In this document: positions 17,472 through 26,241 of the stretch, one piece after another
Position numbering within the stretch: position 1 is the first letter of the stretch
Layout of the letters: every line of letters begins with the position of its first letter
Assembly: GCA_036419695.1 (NCBI GenBank)
Contig: CP143946.1
Span: 4,706,001-4,770,000, forward strand
DNA from: [Clostridium] symbiosum
GTDB lineage: Bacteria; Bacillota; Clostridia; Lachnospirales; Lachnospiraceae
Direction: 5' to 3'
Length of the DNA stretch: 64,000 nucleotides
Position numbers and translations under genes: made by a program
Notes under the pieces: model-generated
Told to the model about the DNA's origin: nothing
The model's input: the letters and a program-made list of their open reading frames with translations, nothing else
Databases searched by the model: none

Positions 17472-18776
17472 CTATACCGGGATTACTCCCATTACTACCG
17501 CCACAATTACAATTGTCAATGAAATCAGCCACAACCACACAAAACTGTGTTTCTGGTGGTCTCCCAGGTCTACTCCGGTCAGGCCGGTCAGGAGGAAGGT
17601 GGATGGGGTCAGCGGGGAGATTGGGAAGCCGACCGTGATCTGGCCGCAGATGGCGGCGCGGCCTACGGCCAGTGCCGGAACACCGGCTACCTCGGCTGCT
17701 ACCGCGATGACAGGCAGTACCGCATAGTAGAAGCTGTCCGGGTCGAACATCAGGGACAGAGGCATTGAGAATACTGCCACGAATATTGCAATGTGTCCCA
17801 TAATCGCTACAGGAAGGATATCACAAAGGCCCTGTGCCATTGCTTCCAGCATACCGCATCCTCCGAGGATGCCCGTAAAACAGCCGGCTCCAAACAGCGT
17901 CGAGGCCATCATCATGGCTGCGACCGCATGCTCGTCCATCCGCTTGCCCTGTTCTTTCAGGTCACGGTAGTTTACAAGCATGGCGATACAGAGCGCCGCC
18001 ATAAAGCAGCCGGCGGGCGGAAGAATTTCCATTACCAGCGATACGATGGTAACAACAATCAGCAGAATATTGAACCAGACAAGGCGTGGACGGCGTTTGG
18101 CTTTCTCCTCCTCCGGTAAATCGTCGAACTTGGGAGGCTCAACCGAGATCGCTTCCAGCGTCCCTTTTAAACGTTTTCTCTCCTTCAGGCCAAACATCAC
18201 CGCGACTGCAAAACAGGCGGCTATACCGCAGAGCTGAGGGATAATCATCGGATTGTACAGGTCGGTCAGGGATACTTCCAGTGCGGTTGCCGCACGGATT
18301 GTCGGTCCTCCCCAGGGAACCAGGTTCATTGTTCCCGCTCCCGCCGCCACTACCGTAGCCAGTACGCGGCGATCCATCTTAAGCTTGTCATAGATGGGCA
18401 GAAGTGCCGGAATCGTAATCAAAAAGGTGGTTGCGCCGGAACCGTCCAAATGGGTCATCAGCGTGATAATCAGTGTTCCGATGCAGATTTTTAAGGGATC
18501 CTTTCCAATAATTCTTAAAATCCTGTTTACTACGATTTCAAATGCCCCGACATCACCCATAATGCCAAAAAAGGCAACGGCGAAAATAAACATGGCTCCG
18601 GTAGCGGCTACGCTTTTGATTCCCGCGGTTATGTATCCTCCCATGCTGGCTCCCTGCCCCACAAGGACACAGGCAATCATAGGCACTGCGATCAGCGCGA
18701 CCAGTGTCGAGCATTTTTTTGTCATGATTAAAAACATCACGACCAATATAGTCAGTAACCCCGCTATTGCTAACAT
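17472..18776 (-). CDS. CitMHS-family carboxylate transporter
   Basis: A 434-residue polytopic membrane protein with about 12 hydrophobic segments. GDVGAFEIVVNRILRIIGKD, THLDGSGATTFLIT and NLVPWGGPTIRAAT are typical of the citrate-Mg2+/H+ symporter (CitMHS) family. It should import a di- or tricarboxylate, perhaps as a metal complex. AAGGAGG lies before the ATG. It is divergent from the LysR gene at 18954 and close to the CaiB/MaoC pair, so the substrate may be the acid they activate; that link is inference. Confidence 0.88.
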   Translation of the reverse strand: MLAIAGLLTILVVMFLIMTKKCSTLVALIAVPMIACVLVGQGASMGGYITAGIKSVAATGAMFIFAVAFFGIMGDVGAFEIVVNRILRIIGKDPLKICIGTLIITLMTHLDGSGATTFLITIPALLPIYDKLKMDRRVLATVVAAGAGTMNLVPWGGPTIRAATALEVSLTDLYNPMIIPQLCGIAACFAVAVMFGLKERKRLKGTLEAISVEPPKFDDLPEEEKAKRRPRLVWFNILLIVVTIVSLVMEILPPAGCFMAALCIAMLVNYRDLKEQGKRMDEHAVAAMMMASTLFGAGCFTGILGGCGMLEAMAQGLCDILPVAIMGHIAIFVAVFSMPLSLMFDPDSFYYAVLPVIAVAAEVAGVPALAVGRAAICGQITVGFPISPLTPSTFLLTGLTGVDLGDHQKHSFVWLWLISLTIVIVAVVMGVIPV

Positions 18777-18869
18777 AACTTTTCCTCCTTATATTTTCCT
18801 TTATTCCCGTATTTCTATTATTTTTGTTCTATGCTATAATAATTCAGGATGATATATCACCCTATCATG

Positions 18870-18891
18870 CGTGAAAATCCGCGTTTTCACG
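18870..18891. promoter_or_regulatory. Palindromic operator candidate
   Basis: CGTGAAAA-N6-TTTTCACG, a perfect dyad in the divergent gap between the transporter and the LysR gene. It fits the T-N11-A layout of LysR-type binding sites and is the obvious candidate for the site of the neighbouring regulator. Confidence 0.65.
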
Positions 18892-18953
18892 TTCATAAAC
18901 CAGTATAAAACACAAGCAGTAAATAGTATGCGGCACCGGTATGGAGGAATCTG

Positions 18954-19859
18954 ATGGAACTATTGCAATTACGCTATTTTAAGGCAGTCGCCGAGAATGA
19001 AAACCTGACACAGACTGCGAACCAGCTCTACATTTCCCCTCCTTCCTTAAGTTCCACGATCTCCCGTCTTGAGAAGGAACTGGGGACGGAGCTTTTTGAT
19101 CGCCAGGGGAACAGGCTTCACCTGAATGCCAGAGGCTACGTCTTTCTGGAACATGTCAACCAGATGCTCGCTTCGCTGGATAATGCAGTGTCCGAACTGC
19201 GGGATATGGAGGCGCAGCGCGATATTCTTCTCTCTGTCGCCACCACCAGCCCCAATGTCTGGATTGAACTTTTTTCTTCTTTCCAGCTTGAACATCCGGA
19301 AATACGCGTCACCCACACCTCACTCCGCCTGGATGAACTTCAGAATCCCGGCTGCCTTTATAAATATGATTTTGTCATTGCCAGTCCCACCGATGTACCG
19401 GCCCACTGGAAACACAGCGAACTGCTTTATAGTGACGACTCCCCCGTGCTTCTCGTCCATCCGGATCACCCTCTCTCCAAGAGAAGGCAGATCAGCCTGA
19501 CCGAGGTAAAGGACGAGCCTTTTGTCGCCCTCACTCCCGGATTTTCCTCCCGCAAATACTTCGATGATCTGTGTGAGAGAGCCGGTTTCACTCCGCATAT
19601 TGCAATCGAATGCGATTATATGATGCGCTCCTACATGGTGATGAAGAAAATCGGCGTGGCCCTTGCCACCGCGTATACAAACTATGCACGCCTGTATGAC
19701 GGAACCTGCTGCATTGATATCACGGAGCCGGTTTTTCCGCGCGTCCAGGCGCTGTTCCGCGACGAAAAAAGATACATGAACGCGGCCGCAGCCAAATTCC
19801 AGGATTTTGCCTGCAGCTTTTATCCAGGCCATTCCTGCCGGAAACGGTATCCGCTATAA
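18954..19859 (+). CDS. LysR-family transcriptional regulator
   Basis: A 301-residue protein with an N-terminal winged helix (MELLQLRYFKAVAENENLTQ, NQLYISPPSLSSTISRLEKE) and a periplasmic-binding-like effector domain from about residue 90. GGAGG lies seven bases before the ATG. It is divergent from the CitMHS transporter and convergent with caiB, overlapping the latter by 6 bp at their 3' ends. It probably controls the transporter in response to the carboxylate. Confidence 0.92.
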   Translation: MELLQLRYFKAVAENENLTQTANQLYISPPSLSSTISRLEKELGTELFDRQGNRLHLNARGYVFLEHVNQMLASLDNAVSELRDMEAQRDILLSVATTSPNVWIELFSSFQLEHPEIRVTHTSLRLDELQNPGCLYKYDFVIASPTDVPAHWKHSELLYSDDSPVLLVHPDHPLSKRRQISLTEVKDEPFVALTPGFSSRKYFDDLCERAGFTPHIAIECDYMMRSYMVMKKIGVALATAYTNYARLYDGTCCIDITEPVFPRVQALFRDEKRYMNAAAAKFQDFACSFYPGHSCRKRYPL

Positions 19860-21131
19860 GACGCCTTCCACCTTTAACCCGGCGAGCCGTTCCCGGGTAA
19901 TGCCCAGAAACTCGCCGTATATCTTCTCATTGTCCTGCCCCAGCAGGGGTGCGGGTTTTGTGATGCGGGGCGCCGTCTCCGTCATTTTAACCGCATCCCC
20001 GTTCACATGCATTTTCCCAATGACGGGATGCTCCACAACGGGGAACATATCTCTGGCTGCGGCTATATGTTCGTCTTTTACAATCTGGCTGATGTCATAA
20101 ACGGGACCTGCCGGAACTCCGGCGTCCAGAGCCATGGAAACAATCTCCTCCACCGTGTAGTTCCTGCTCCATCCCTCGATCAGTATCTTCAGTTCATCCA
20201 TGTTTTCCACCCGCAGCACATTTGATAAAAATCTCGGATCGTCGATCCATTCCGGATGGCCTGCCACTTCACGGCTGAAACTCTCAAACAGTTTTTGGTT
20301 TCCGCAGGCAATGATACAGAGTCCGTCCCTGGCCTGGTAGGAATCATAGGGCGCCAGGGCCGCATAGGCATTTCCATTCCGTTTATAAACCTCGTTGGTT
20401 ACCCAGTAGCGGGTAAACGCATTTTCCAGTGACACCGCTATGCTGTCCACCAGGGCAATATCTACCTTCTGCCCGTGGCCAATCAGCGTTCTGGCGTGAA
20501 CGGCGGCCAGCACACCGATCGCCATATTCATTCCTCCCAGGATATCTCCCATGGCATTGCCCGCCCTGGTCGGTTCCCCGCCCTTCGGGCCGGTCAGGCT
20601 CATCAGCCCTCCCATGGCCTGCGCCAGGATATCGTAACCAGGCCGCTTTGAGTACGGGCCATAAGAACCGAATCCAGACACCGAGGCATAGATAATCTGG
20701 TCGTTTACCTTTCTCAGCGCCTCATAGCCGAGTCCCAGCTTTTCCATAACTCCGGTCCGGTAATTTTCCAGCACCACATCGGCTTTTTTCACCATTTCCA
20801 AAAAAATGGCTTTTCCTTCCTCTGCCTTCAGGTTCAGCGTAATGCCGTATTTACTCCGGTTCAGCATTGCAAAATAGGCGGATTCGCCGTTTACGTACGG
20901 GCCGTAGGCCCTGCTGTCATCTCCCGTCCCGGGTCTCTCAATTTTGATAACCCTGGCTCCCATATCTCCCAGCAGGGAACTGCAGAACGGCCCCGCAACA
21001 ACGCGTGTCAGATCCAGAATTGTCAAATCGCTGAGCGCTCCCGTTTCTTTCGTTTCTTCTATTTTTCCCTCCTTTTCCCCTTCCCTTTTTTCTACTTTTC
21101 CATCTCCCCTGCCCGGCTCCTGCTTGATCAT
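19854..21131 (-). CDS. CaiB/BaiF family CoA-transferase (class III)
   Basis: A 425-residue protein. LTILDLTRVVAGPFCSSLLG and ARVIKIERP are the family's N-terminal signature and Asp196 in GNAMGDILGG is the expected catalytic residue that carries the acyl group. It moves CoA between two carboxylic acids. An extra, highly charged N-terminal stretch of about 32 residues (many E, K, G) precedes the usual start; no other start fits, and GGAGG sites precede this ATG. It overlaps the MaoC gene by 4 bp. Confidence 0.9.
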   Translation of the reverse strand: MIKQEPGRGDGKVEKREGEKEGKIEETKETGALSDLTILDLTRVVAGPFCSSLLGDMGARVIKIERPGTGDDSRAYGPYVNGESAYFAMLNRSKYGITLNLKAEEGKAIFLEMVKKADVVLENYRTGVMEKLGLGYEALRKVNDQIIYASVSGFGSYGPYSKRPGYDILAQAMGGLMSLTGPKGGEPTRAGNAMGDILGGMNMAIGVLAAVHARTLIGHGQKVDIALVDSIAVSLENAFTRYWVTNEVYKRNGNAYAALAPYDSYQARDGLCIIACGNQKLFESFSREVAGHPEWIDDPRFLSNVLRVENMDELKILIEGWSRNYTVEEIVSMALDAGVPAGPVYDISQIVKDEHIAAARDMFPVVEHPVIGKMHVNGDAVKMTETAPRITKPAPLLGQDNEKIYGEFLGITRERLAGLKVEGVL

Positions 21132-21589
21132 TCCTCCGGCCTCCTTTTATCCACCATGCGGCGCAGCACTCCGTCCGCCACCGGCTCATTCTTCTGGTTC
21201 AGGACCTCATATTTCATTCCGATGATTCCCCGTCTCCCCTCCTTTGTCTCCCTCTTATCTTCAATCACAAGGCGGAGCCGTATCGTATCCCCTATTTTGA
21301 CCGGTTTCAAAAACCTCCATTTATCAATTCCCAGAAAAATTGAGTTTTTGAATATACCAATTCTGACGTAAAGGCCGTTGGCAATGGCGAGTGTCAACAT
21401 CCCATGCACGATTCTGGTCCCGTAAGGAGTTGTCTCAGCAAAAGCCTCACTCGTGTGCAGCTCATTATAATCCCCGGTGATGCCTGCAAACTGAAAAACA
21501 TCGGATTCGCTGACCGTACGGGAGGGCGACAGGAACTCGTCTCCCACATCCACATCCTCATAGGTCAGCAATGTTTCTTCTCTTTTCAT
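21128..21589 (-). CDS. MaoC-like (R)-enoyl-CoA hydratase
   Basis: A 153-residue hot-dog protein with the hydratase motif FAGITGDYNELH (Asp40, His45) and RIVHGML following it. It hydrates an enoyl-CoA. GGGAGGG lies seven bases before the ATG at 21589, so this start is preferred over one seven codons earlier. Coupled to the CoA-transferase, it suggests a route that activates an unsaturated acid and then adds water, for example mesaconate- or itaconate-like acids; the substrate is not determined. Confidence 0.88.
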   Translation of the reverse strand: MKREETLLTYEDVDVGDEFLSPSRTVSESDVFQFAGITGDYNELHTSEAFAETTPYGTRIVHGMLTLAIANGLYVRIGIFKNSIFLGIDKWRFLKPVKIGDTIRLRLVIEDKRETKEGRRGIIGMKYEVLNQKNEPVADGVLRRMVDKRRPEE

Positions 21590-21832
21590 TCTAAATCCCT
21601 CCCAATTCATTTTTATGTATTTACAATATCATTTGAATCGGTTAATTGTATATCACATTCAAAGTTAAGGGAGGTTAATCTGGAATGAAACTCTTAGGGA
21701 AAAGAATGCAGTAAAAGGCGGTATCGTGAAATTATTGGGTGGACGTTAACTTTGAAGTTAAGATTTATCGTCTAAATTGATACATTATTTTAACGGCAGC
21801 GTCTTCTTTTACGGAGCAGGGACGATCAAAAT

Positions 21833-21876
21833 AAGGGTATCCCTCAGGCTATGCTGCAGCCTTTCGGGATACCCTT
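21833..21876. terminator. Hairpin downstream of small membrane protein gene
   Basis: AAGGGTATCCC pairs perfectly with GGGATACCCTT, with a nested AGGCT/AGCCT. It sits between the small minus-strand gene and the MaoC leader. The gap from 21590 to 21968 otherwise holds only the 15-bp repeats. Confidence 0.55.
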
Positions 21877-21895
21877 CACTTAGTTTACATTTGTT

Positions 21896-21970
21896 GTTTC
21901 CATTTGCTCTGTTTCAATTTGTTTTGTTTCCATTTGATCCGTTTGCATTTGATCTGTTTCCATTTGTACT
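21896..21970 (+). repeat. Five tandem 15-bp repeats
   Basis: Five units of the form GTTTCCATTTGATCC occur back to back with a few changes each. The stop codon of the 21969 gene falls in the last unit. In a different minus-strand frame the units read QMETD repeatedly (ending at a TAA at about 21880), so a frameshift near the end of the gene would add a pentapeptide-repeat tail. Confidence 0.8.
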
Positions 21971-22202
21971 ATTCCTCGCAACATCCGAGGTTGCGCATAG
22001 CCGGTACAAACTTGGCCATCAGCGGAATATAGGTGATTACGAAGGCAGCCGCCGCCAATAGAAGCAGGCCTTTCCTCCACCGCTTCGGAGCCGTAAGCCC
22101 GATGACAATACCGGCAGCACAGAGGCAGATTTTAAGAAGAGCCATGTCCTGCCACTTCATTCCTTTTATATACTCTTCCGCCACATGAAACAATTTCTCC
22201 AT
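21969..22202 (-). CDS. Small membrane protein
   Basis: A 77-residue protein starting MEKLFHVAEEYIKGMKWQD, with two membrane segments (about 22-40 and 47-65) and a basic PKRWRKG turn between them. AAGGGAG lies before the ATG at 22202; the longer frame has no such site. Similar small proteins are common in Clostridia and are sometimes labelled phosphate-permease-like, without functional proof. Confidence 0.75.
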   Translation of the reverse strand: MEKLFHVAEEYIKGMKWQDMALLKICLCAAGIVIGLTAPKRWRKGLLLLAAAAFVITYIPLMAKFVPAMRNLGCCEE

Positions 22203-22300
22203 AAATTCGACTCCCTTCTTCAAAATACGCCGTGTTCTTATAAATTCATTGTAACATGATGATGTGCAGATTTCCATATATTATTCAGAAATATCAAGTG

Positions 22301-23191
22301 AGGATTTAGTTGAGATGCGAGGACGCCTCTGTAAGACGGCGGACGGGGTGGTGGAGGTTGGATATGAGTCTTCAGTCCCGGTTTGCAGGGTGTGGTGAAG
22401 GGGAATCCGGAGAAAAAAATTCCTACGGGGACACGCTCCCGCTGGTGAAGCGCACAGCGGATGCTAGGCTCGAAAATACCTCGCCAAGCACCGGCGGGCT
22501 TCAAGGTCACCCTTCGGAAAGTTTTTCTCCTCCTTCCCCGGGCAGGTTGTCGACGGGACTGAAGACTCAGCGAAGGTGATTGCCCCGTCCGCCGGCTTCA
22601 GGGGCTGATTGTCTCTTTTGTCGAGTGCGGGGAAGGTATTGTCGCAGCCACTATGTTGTCGTGAACCTTTTACCTTTTGAAGGTGTTTCGGGCTGAATTC
22701 AGAGATAAATTCAAAGTTAAATTTAATGATGAATCAAAAAATTGAATGGTTATTTAAGGATAGGTCAGGCGCTAAAGTTTAAACTAATCAATTCAATACC
22801 ATACAGAATGCATTCTCCTGAAATTTAAGGAAACATAGTGGCTGCGACAATACCTCCCCCTTTGAAGGAATAAGAACAAATCAGCGGCCGCAGGCCGGGG
22901 TTCGGGATGGCGAAAACCTTCGCGTCTTCAGTCCCGTCGAAAACCTTCCCGGGGAAGGAAGGAGAAAACTTTCCGAAGGGGACCTTGGAATCCGCCGGTG
23001 CTTGATGAGGTATTACCGAATCTAGCATCCGTTGCGCATTCAACAGCGGGAGCGAGTCCCCGTAGGAATTTTTTCTCCTGGATTCCCCCTCGTCACACTC
23101 TGCAAACCGGGACTGAAGACTCATAGCCTCCTCCTCACCATCCCGAACCCCGACCGTCCCGGCGGCGTTCTCGTTCCTCAACAAAATCCCT
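22301..23191 (-). repeat. Compound hairpin element, copy 2 (complete, inverted)
   Basis: Order along the plus strand is hairpin a-d' (invariant arms at 22368 and 22566), spacer, hairpin c-b' (22924 and 23120), that is, inverted relative to copies 1 and 3. The spacer is bounded by a perfect 20-bp inverted repeat (GTATTGTCGCAGCCACTATG at 22636-22655 and its complement at 22835-22854). The spacer matches the reverse complement of that in copy 3 closely. The right end overlaps the stop codon of the LysR gene at 23190. Confidence 0.92.
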
Positions 23192-24074
23192 ATGTAAGAT
23201 TCATCTCCCCTAACCGAATAAATTCATCCATCTCTTTCGTCTTCCACTTTTCTTTGTGGTAAAAAATCTGACGGTACATTGCTGTATGGAAATCTTCTAC
23301 CTCAAGGACAGCCAGCCGCCGTTCCTCCGCACTCTTCTGCACTGCAAAATAAGGAAGAAAGGAAAGGCCCCTGTTCTCCTCTATCATGCGGATAATAAAT
23401 TCCGTATTGCTGATTTCCAGGAATGGCGAGAGGATCATTTGCCTGGATGCCAGGAAGCGGTCCAGGGCCCGCCTGTAATTGGCGTTTTTCTCGGTCAGGA
23501 AAAAAGGCTCTCCGAGCAGTTCTTCCAGCCTTATATGGCCGCGCCCGGCAAGCTCGAAGGCGGGGGATGAGACGAAGACCACTTCCTCCCGTACCTCCAT
23601 CACCTTAATCCAGTTGTTATTATACCGTGGTTCGTCCAGGATATAGATGAGATCCAGCTGATTGTGCTCCATCATCTCAATCAGCTCTTCCGGGGAAGCC
23701 GTGGTGATCCGGATGGCTACTTTCGGATGATGTTCCCTGAAATAGCGGAGAATCGGAGGGAATTTGGAGAAACACAGGGATTCAATCGTTCCGATATGAA
23801 GGGAATTTTTGAGCTCCGTGTCACTGTCCAGCGAGAGTTTTGCCTTGTTTACTTCATGTAAAATATTGTAGGCATAGGTACAGAACTGGTTTCCCTGATC
23901 CGTGAGCGTGATCCGTTTTCCGATCCGGTCAAAGAGTCTGGCATTCAATTCCTGCTCCAAAAGACGGATCTGTACTGTGACTGCCGACTGAGAATATCCC
24001 AGACTTTCGGCGGCTTTGGAAAAACTTTGAAGCTGCACGACGCGAATAAATGTGACAAGCTGACGGATCTCCAT
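23190..24074 (-). CDS. LysR-family transcriptional regulator
   Basis: A 294-residue LysR protein: winged helix MEIRQLVTFIRVVQLQSFSK ... YSQSAVTVQIRLLEQE, then an effector domain from about residue 88. GGGAGG lies before the ATG. It is divergent from the symporter-sdaAB-sdaAA operon and probably controls it in response to serine or a related compound. Its stop codon abuts a compound hairpin element. Confidence 0.92.
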   Translation of the reverse strand: MEIRQLVTFIRVVQLQSFSKAAESLGYSQSAVTVQIRLLEQELNARLFDRIGKRITLTDQGNQFCTYAYNILHEVNKAKLSLDSDTELKNSLHIGTIESLCFSKFPPILRYFREHHPKVAIRITTASPEELIEMMEHNQLDLIYILDEPRYNNNWIKVMEVREEVVFVSSPAFELAGRGHIRLEELLGEPFFLTEKNANYRRALDRFLASRQMILSPFLEISNTEFIIRMIEENRGLSFLPYFAVQKSAEERRLAVLEVEDFHTAMYRQIFYHKEKWKTKEMDEFIRLGEMNLT

Positions 24075-24127
24075 TCGGACGCCTCCCTTTATTAAAATTT
24101 TTCAACAACTATATGAAATCTACGAAT

Positions 24128-24156
24128 TTGATTCATGCATATTGTCATGATATAAT
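24128..24156 (+). promoter_or_regulatory. Promoter of the serine uptake/catabolism operon
   Basis: TTGATT (24128-24133), 17 bp, TATAAT (24151-24156). It lies in the gap between the divergent LysR gene and the symporter gene, about 138 bp ahead of the latter. Confidence 0.75.
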
Positions 24157-24293
24157 ACATAAACCACGACGTCAATCGTGAATTTGCACTAATTTGAGCT
24201 GCCCTGGCCAAATGTCTCGCGCGGGGCGCTCCGTCAAGCCGCACCATCAAAGTATTCAAACAGAACAACCAAAAAATGGAGGGAACATGAATC

Positions 24294-25505
24294 ATGGAAA
24301 AGAAAGCATTTAAGCTGGGGCTCGTCCCCAAACTCATCATTGCCATCATCGTCGGCATTCTGATCGGACAATTTCTGCCGGAGGGCTTCTGCCGCTTCGT
24401 CGTCACACTGTCCGGCCTTTTCAGCACCTTTCTGAAGTTTGTCATCCCGTTAATGATCCTGGCCTATGTAACCATGGGAATTGCCGATTTATCTCAGGGC
24501 GCAGGGAAACTGCTGCTGATCACAGTGGCCTTAGCTTACGGCTCCACTCTGATCGCCGGATCCTGCTCTTACCTGGTCTCCTCCGGCCTGTTCCCGAGTT
24601 TCATGAGCGAAGGCGCTCTGGATCAGATTGCCGCCACAGCAGGCGTTTCCGTTGATTCCTACTTCAGCATCTCCATCACACCGGTTTTGGACACGCTGTC
24701 GGCCGTAGTTCTGGCTTTTATTCTGGGTCTCTGCCTTTCTGTAATGCGCGGTAAGGAAATTGGCAATACTCTTTATGAGGCCATAAAGGATTTTTCCAGT
24801 ATCATCGACAAAGTGCTTCACACCGCCATCATTCCGCTCCTTCCGCTCTATATTTGCGGAACATTTGTGGATATGACGAAATCCGGAAAAACATTTGCTA
24901 TTTTAAGCATCCTGTGGAAAGTATTCCTCGTTGTCATCATTATGCATCTGATCTGCATTCTGATTCAGTTTATCATTGCCGGAACCGTAAGCAAAAAGAA
25001 TCCGTTTACCCTGATTAAAAATCAGATTCCCGGATATACAACAGCGCTTGGAACCCAGTCTTCCGCCGCTACAATTCCGGTCAACCTTCAGTGTGCCGCA
25101 GCAGACGGCGTCAGCGAACAGATTCGTAACTTTGTGGTACCGCTCTGCGCCAACATCCATATGGCCGGATCCATGATCACTATCACGGCCTGCGCCACCG
25201 CAGTCTGTCTGATGAACCAGCTTCCAATCAGCCTGGGTACCGTGATTCCGTTTATCATGACGCTGGGCATTGCTATGGTGGCATCTCCGGGCGCACCCGG
25301 CGGCTCCATCATGACCGCGCTTCCTTTCCTGTACATGGTTTTCGGCGCCGTAGCCGGCGATCCGGAAGGACCAATCTGTGCCATCATGGTTGCGCTCTAC
25401 ATTACTCAGGATTCCTTCGGAACGGCCTGCAATGTTTCCGGGGATAATGCAATCGGAATAATTGTCGATACTATCTATAAGAAATTTATTTCTAAAGAGG
25501 CATAG
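24294..25505 (+). CDS. Dicarboxylate/amino acid:cation symporter, probably serine uptake
   Basis: A 403-residue DAACS-family (GltP/SstT-like) carrier with about eight membrane helices. The hairpin-loop signature appears as GTQSSAATIPVN, followed by VPLCANIHMAGS and later APGGSIMTALP. It drives uptake with a cation gradient. GGAGGG lies ten bases before the ATG. It is followed at once by both serine dehydratase subunits, so serine (or threonine) is the likely substrate. Confidence 0.9.
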   Translation: MEKKAFKLGLVPKLIIAIIVGILIGQFLPEGFCRFVVTLSGLFSTFLKFVIPLMILAYVTMGIADLSQGAGKLLLITVALAYGSTLIAGSCSYLVSSGLFPSFMSEGALDQIAATAGVSVDSYFSISITPVLDTLSAVVLAFILGLCLSVMRGKEIGNTLYEAIKDFSSIIDKVLHTAIIPLLPLYICGTFVDMTKSGKTFAILSILWKVFLVVIIMHLICILIQFIIAGTVSKKNPFTLIKNQIPGYTTALGTQSSAATIPVNLQCAAADGVSEQIRNFVVPLCANIHMAGSMITITACATAVCLMNQLPISLGTVIPFIMTLGIAMVASPGAPGGSIMTALPFLYMVFGAVAGDPEGPICAIMVALYITQDSFGTACNVSGDNAIGIIVDTIYKKFISKEA

Positions 25506-25517
25506 GGAGGTTTACCA

Positions 25518-26186
25518 ATGTCATTCATCAGTGTATTTGATGTTCTGGGTCCCAACATGATCGGGCCCTCCAGTTCCCATACGGCGGGAGCGGCCGTCAT
25601 CGCCTTCCTGGCTCAAAAGATGGTTGGAAGTCCGCTTAAAAAAGTGGAATTCACGCTCTACGGCTCTTTTGCCAAGACATACCGCGGCCATGGAACCGAT
25701 CGCGCCCTTTTGGGTGGTATCATGGGTTTTTCAACGGACGATACCCGAATCCGCGATTCTTTCCAGATTGCAAAGGAACGCGGCCTGGACTTTTCTTTCA
25801 TCGCCAATGAAGAAGAGACGGATATCCACCCTAACACGGTGGACATCCGCATGACCGGACAGGATGAACGCGTCATGACGGTGCGAGGGGAATCCCTGGG
25901 CGGCGGAAAGGTCCGCATCGTGCGTATCAATCAGGTGAAGGTAGAATTCACAGGCGAATACAGCGCCGTCATCGTTATCCATCAGGACAGGCCCGGTGTG
26001 GCTGCCCACATTACCAAATGCCTGAGCGACCGCAACGTGAATATCGCTTTCATGAGACTGTTCCGCGAATCTAAGGGACACACCGCCTACACGATTGTAG
26101 AGTCGGATGGCCGCCTCCCGGAAGATGTCACGGAAATGCTGAAGGAAAATTGCCACGTACGCGACGTCATGATCGTCCAGTCATAA
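25518..26186 (+). CDS. sdaAB: L-serine dehydratase, beta subunit
   Basis: A 222-residue protein: the SDH beta domain (MSFISVFDVLGPNMIGPSSS, HTAGA, YGSFAKTYRGHGTDRALLGG) followed by an ACT domain from about residue 148 (AVIVIHQDRPGVAAHITKCL). With the alpha subunit it deaminates L-serine to pyruvate and ammonia. GGGAGG precedes the ATG, 12 bp after the symporter gene. Confidence 0.95.
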   Translation: MSFISVFDVLGPNMIGPSSSHTAGAAVIAFLAQKMVGSPLKKVEFTLYGSFAKTYRGHGTDRALLGGIMGFSTDDTRIRDSFQIAKERGLDFSFIANEEETDIHPNTVDIRMTGQDERVMTVRGESLGGGKVRIVRINQVKVEFTGEYSAVIVIHQDRPGVAAHITKCLSDRNVNIAFMRLFRESKGHTAYTIVESDGRLPEDVTEMLKENCHVRDVMIVQS

Positions 26187-26241
26187 AGCGTGTTGGAAAT
26201 TGCTTTTTGATTTTCATCCCATTGTAAGGAGTAATTGAATT

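Noticed and set aside
22310..22579. Recurring open frame beginning MRCEDASVRRRTG in several hairpin copies (also at 4729 and 63842)
   Set aside because: It follows the repeated DNA and is not kept in other copies of the same arm; length and frame vary, so it is not a gene family.
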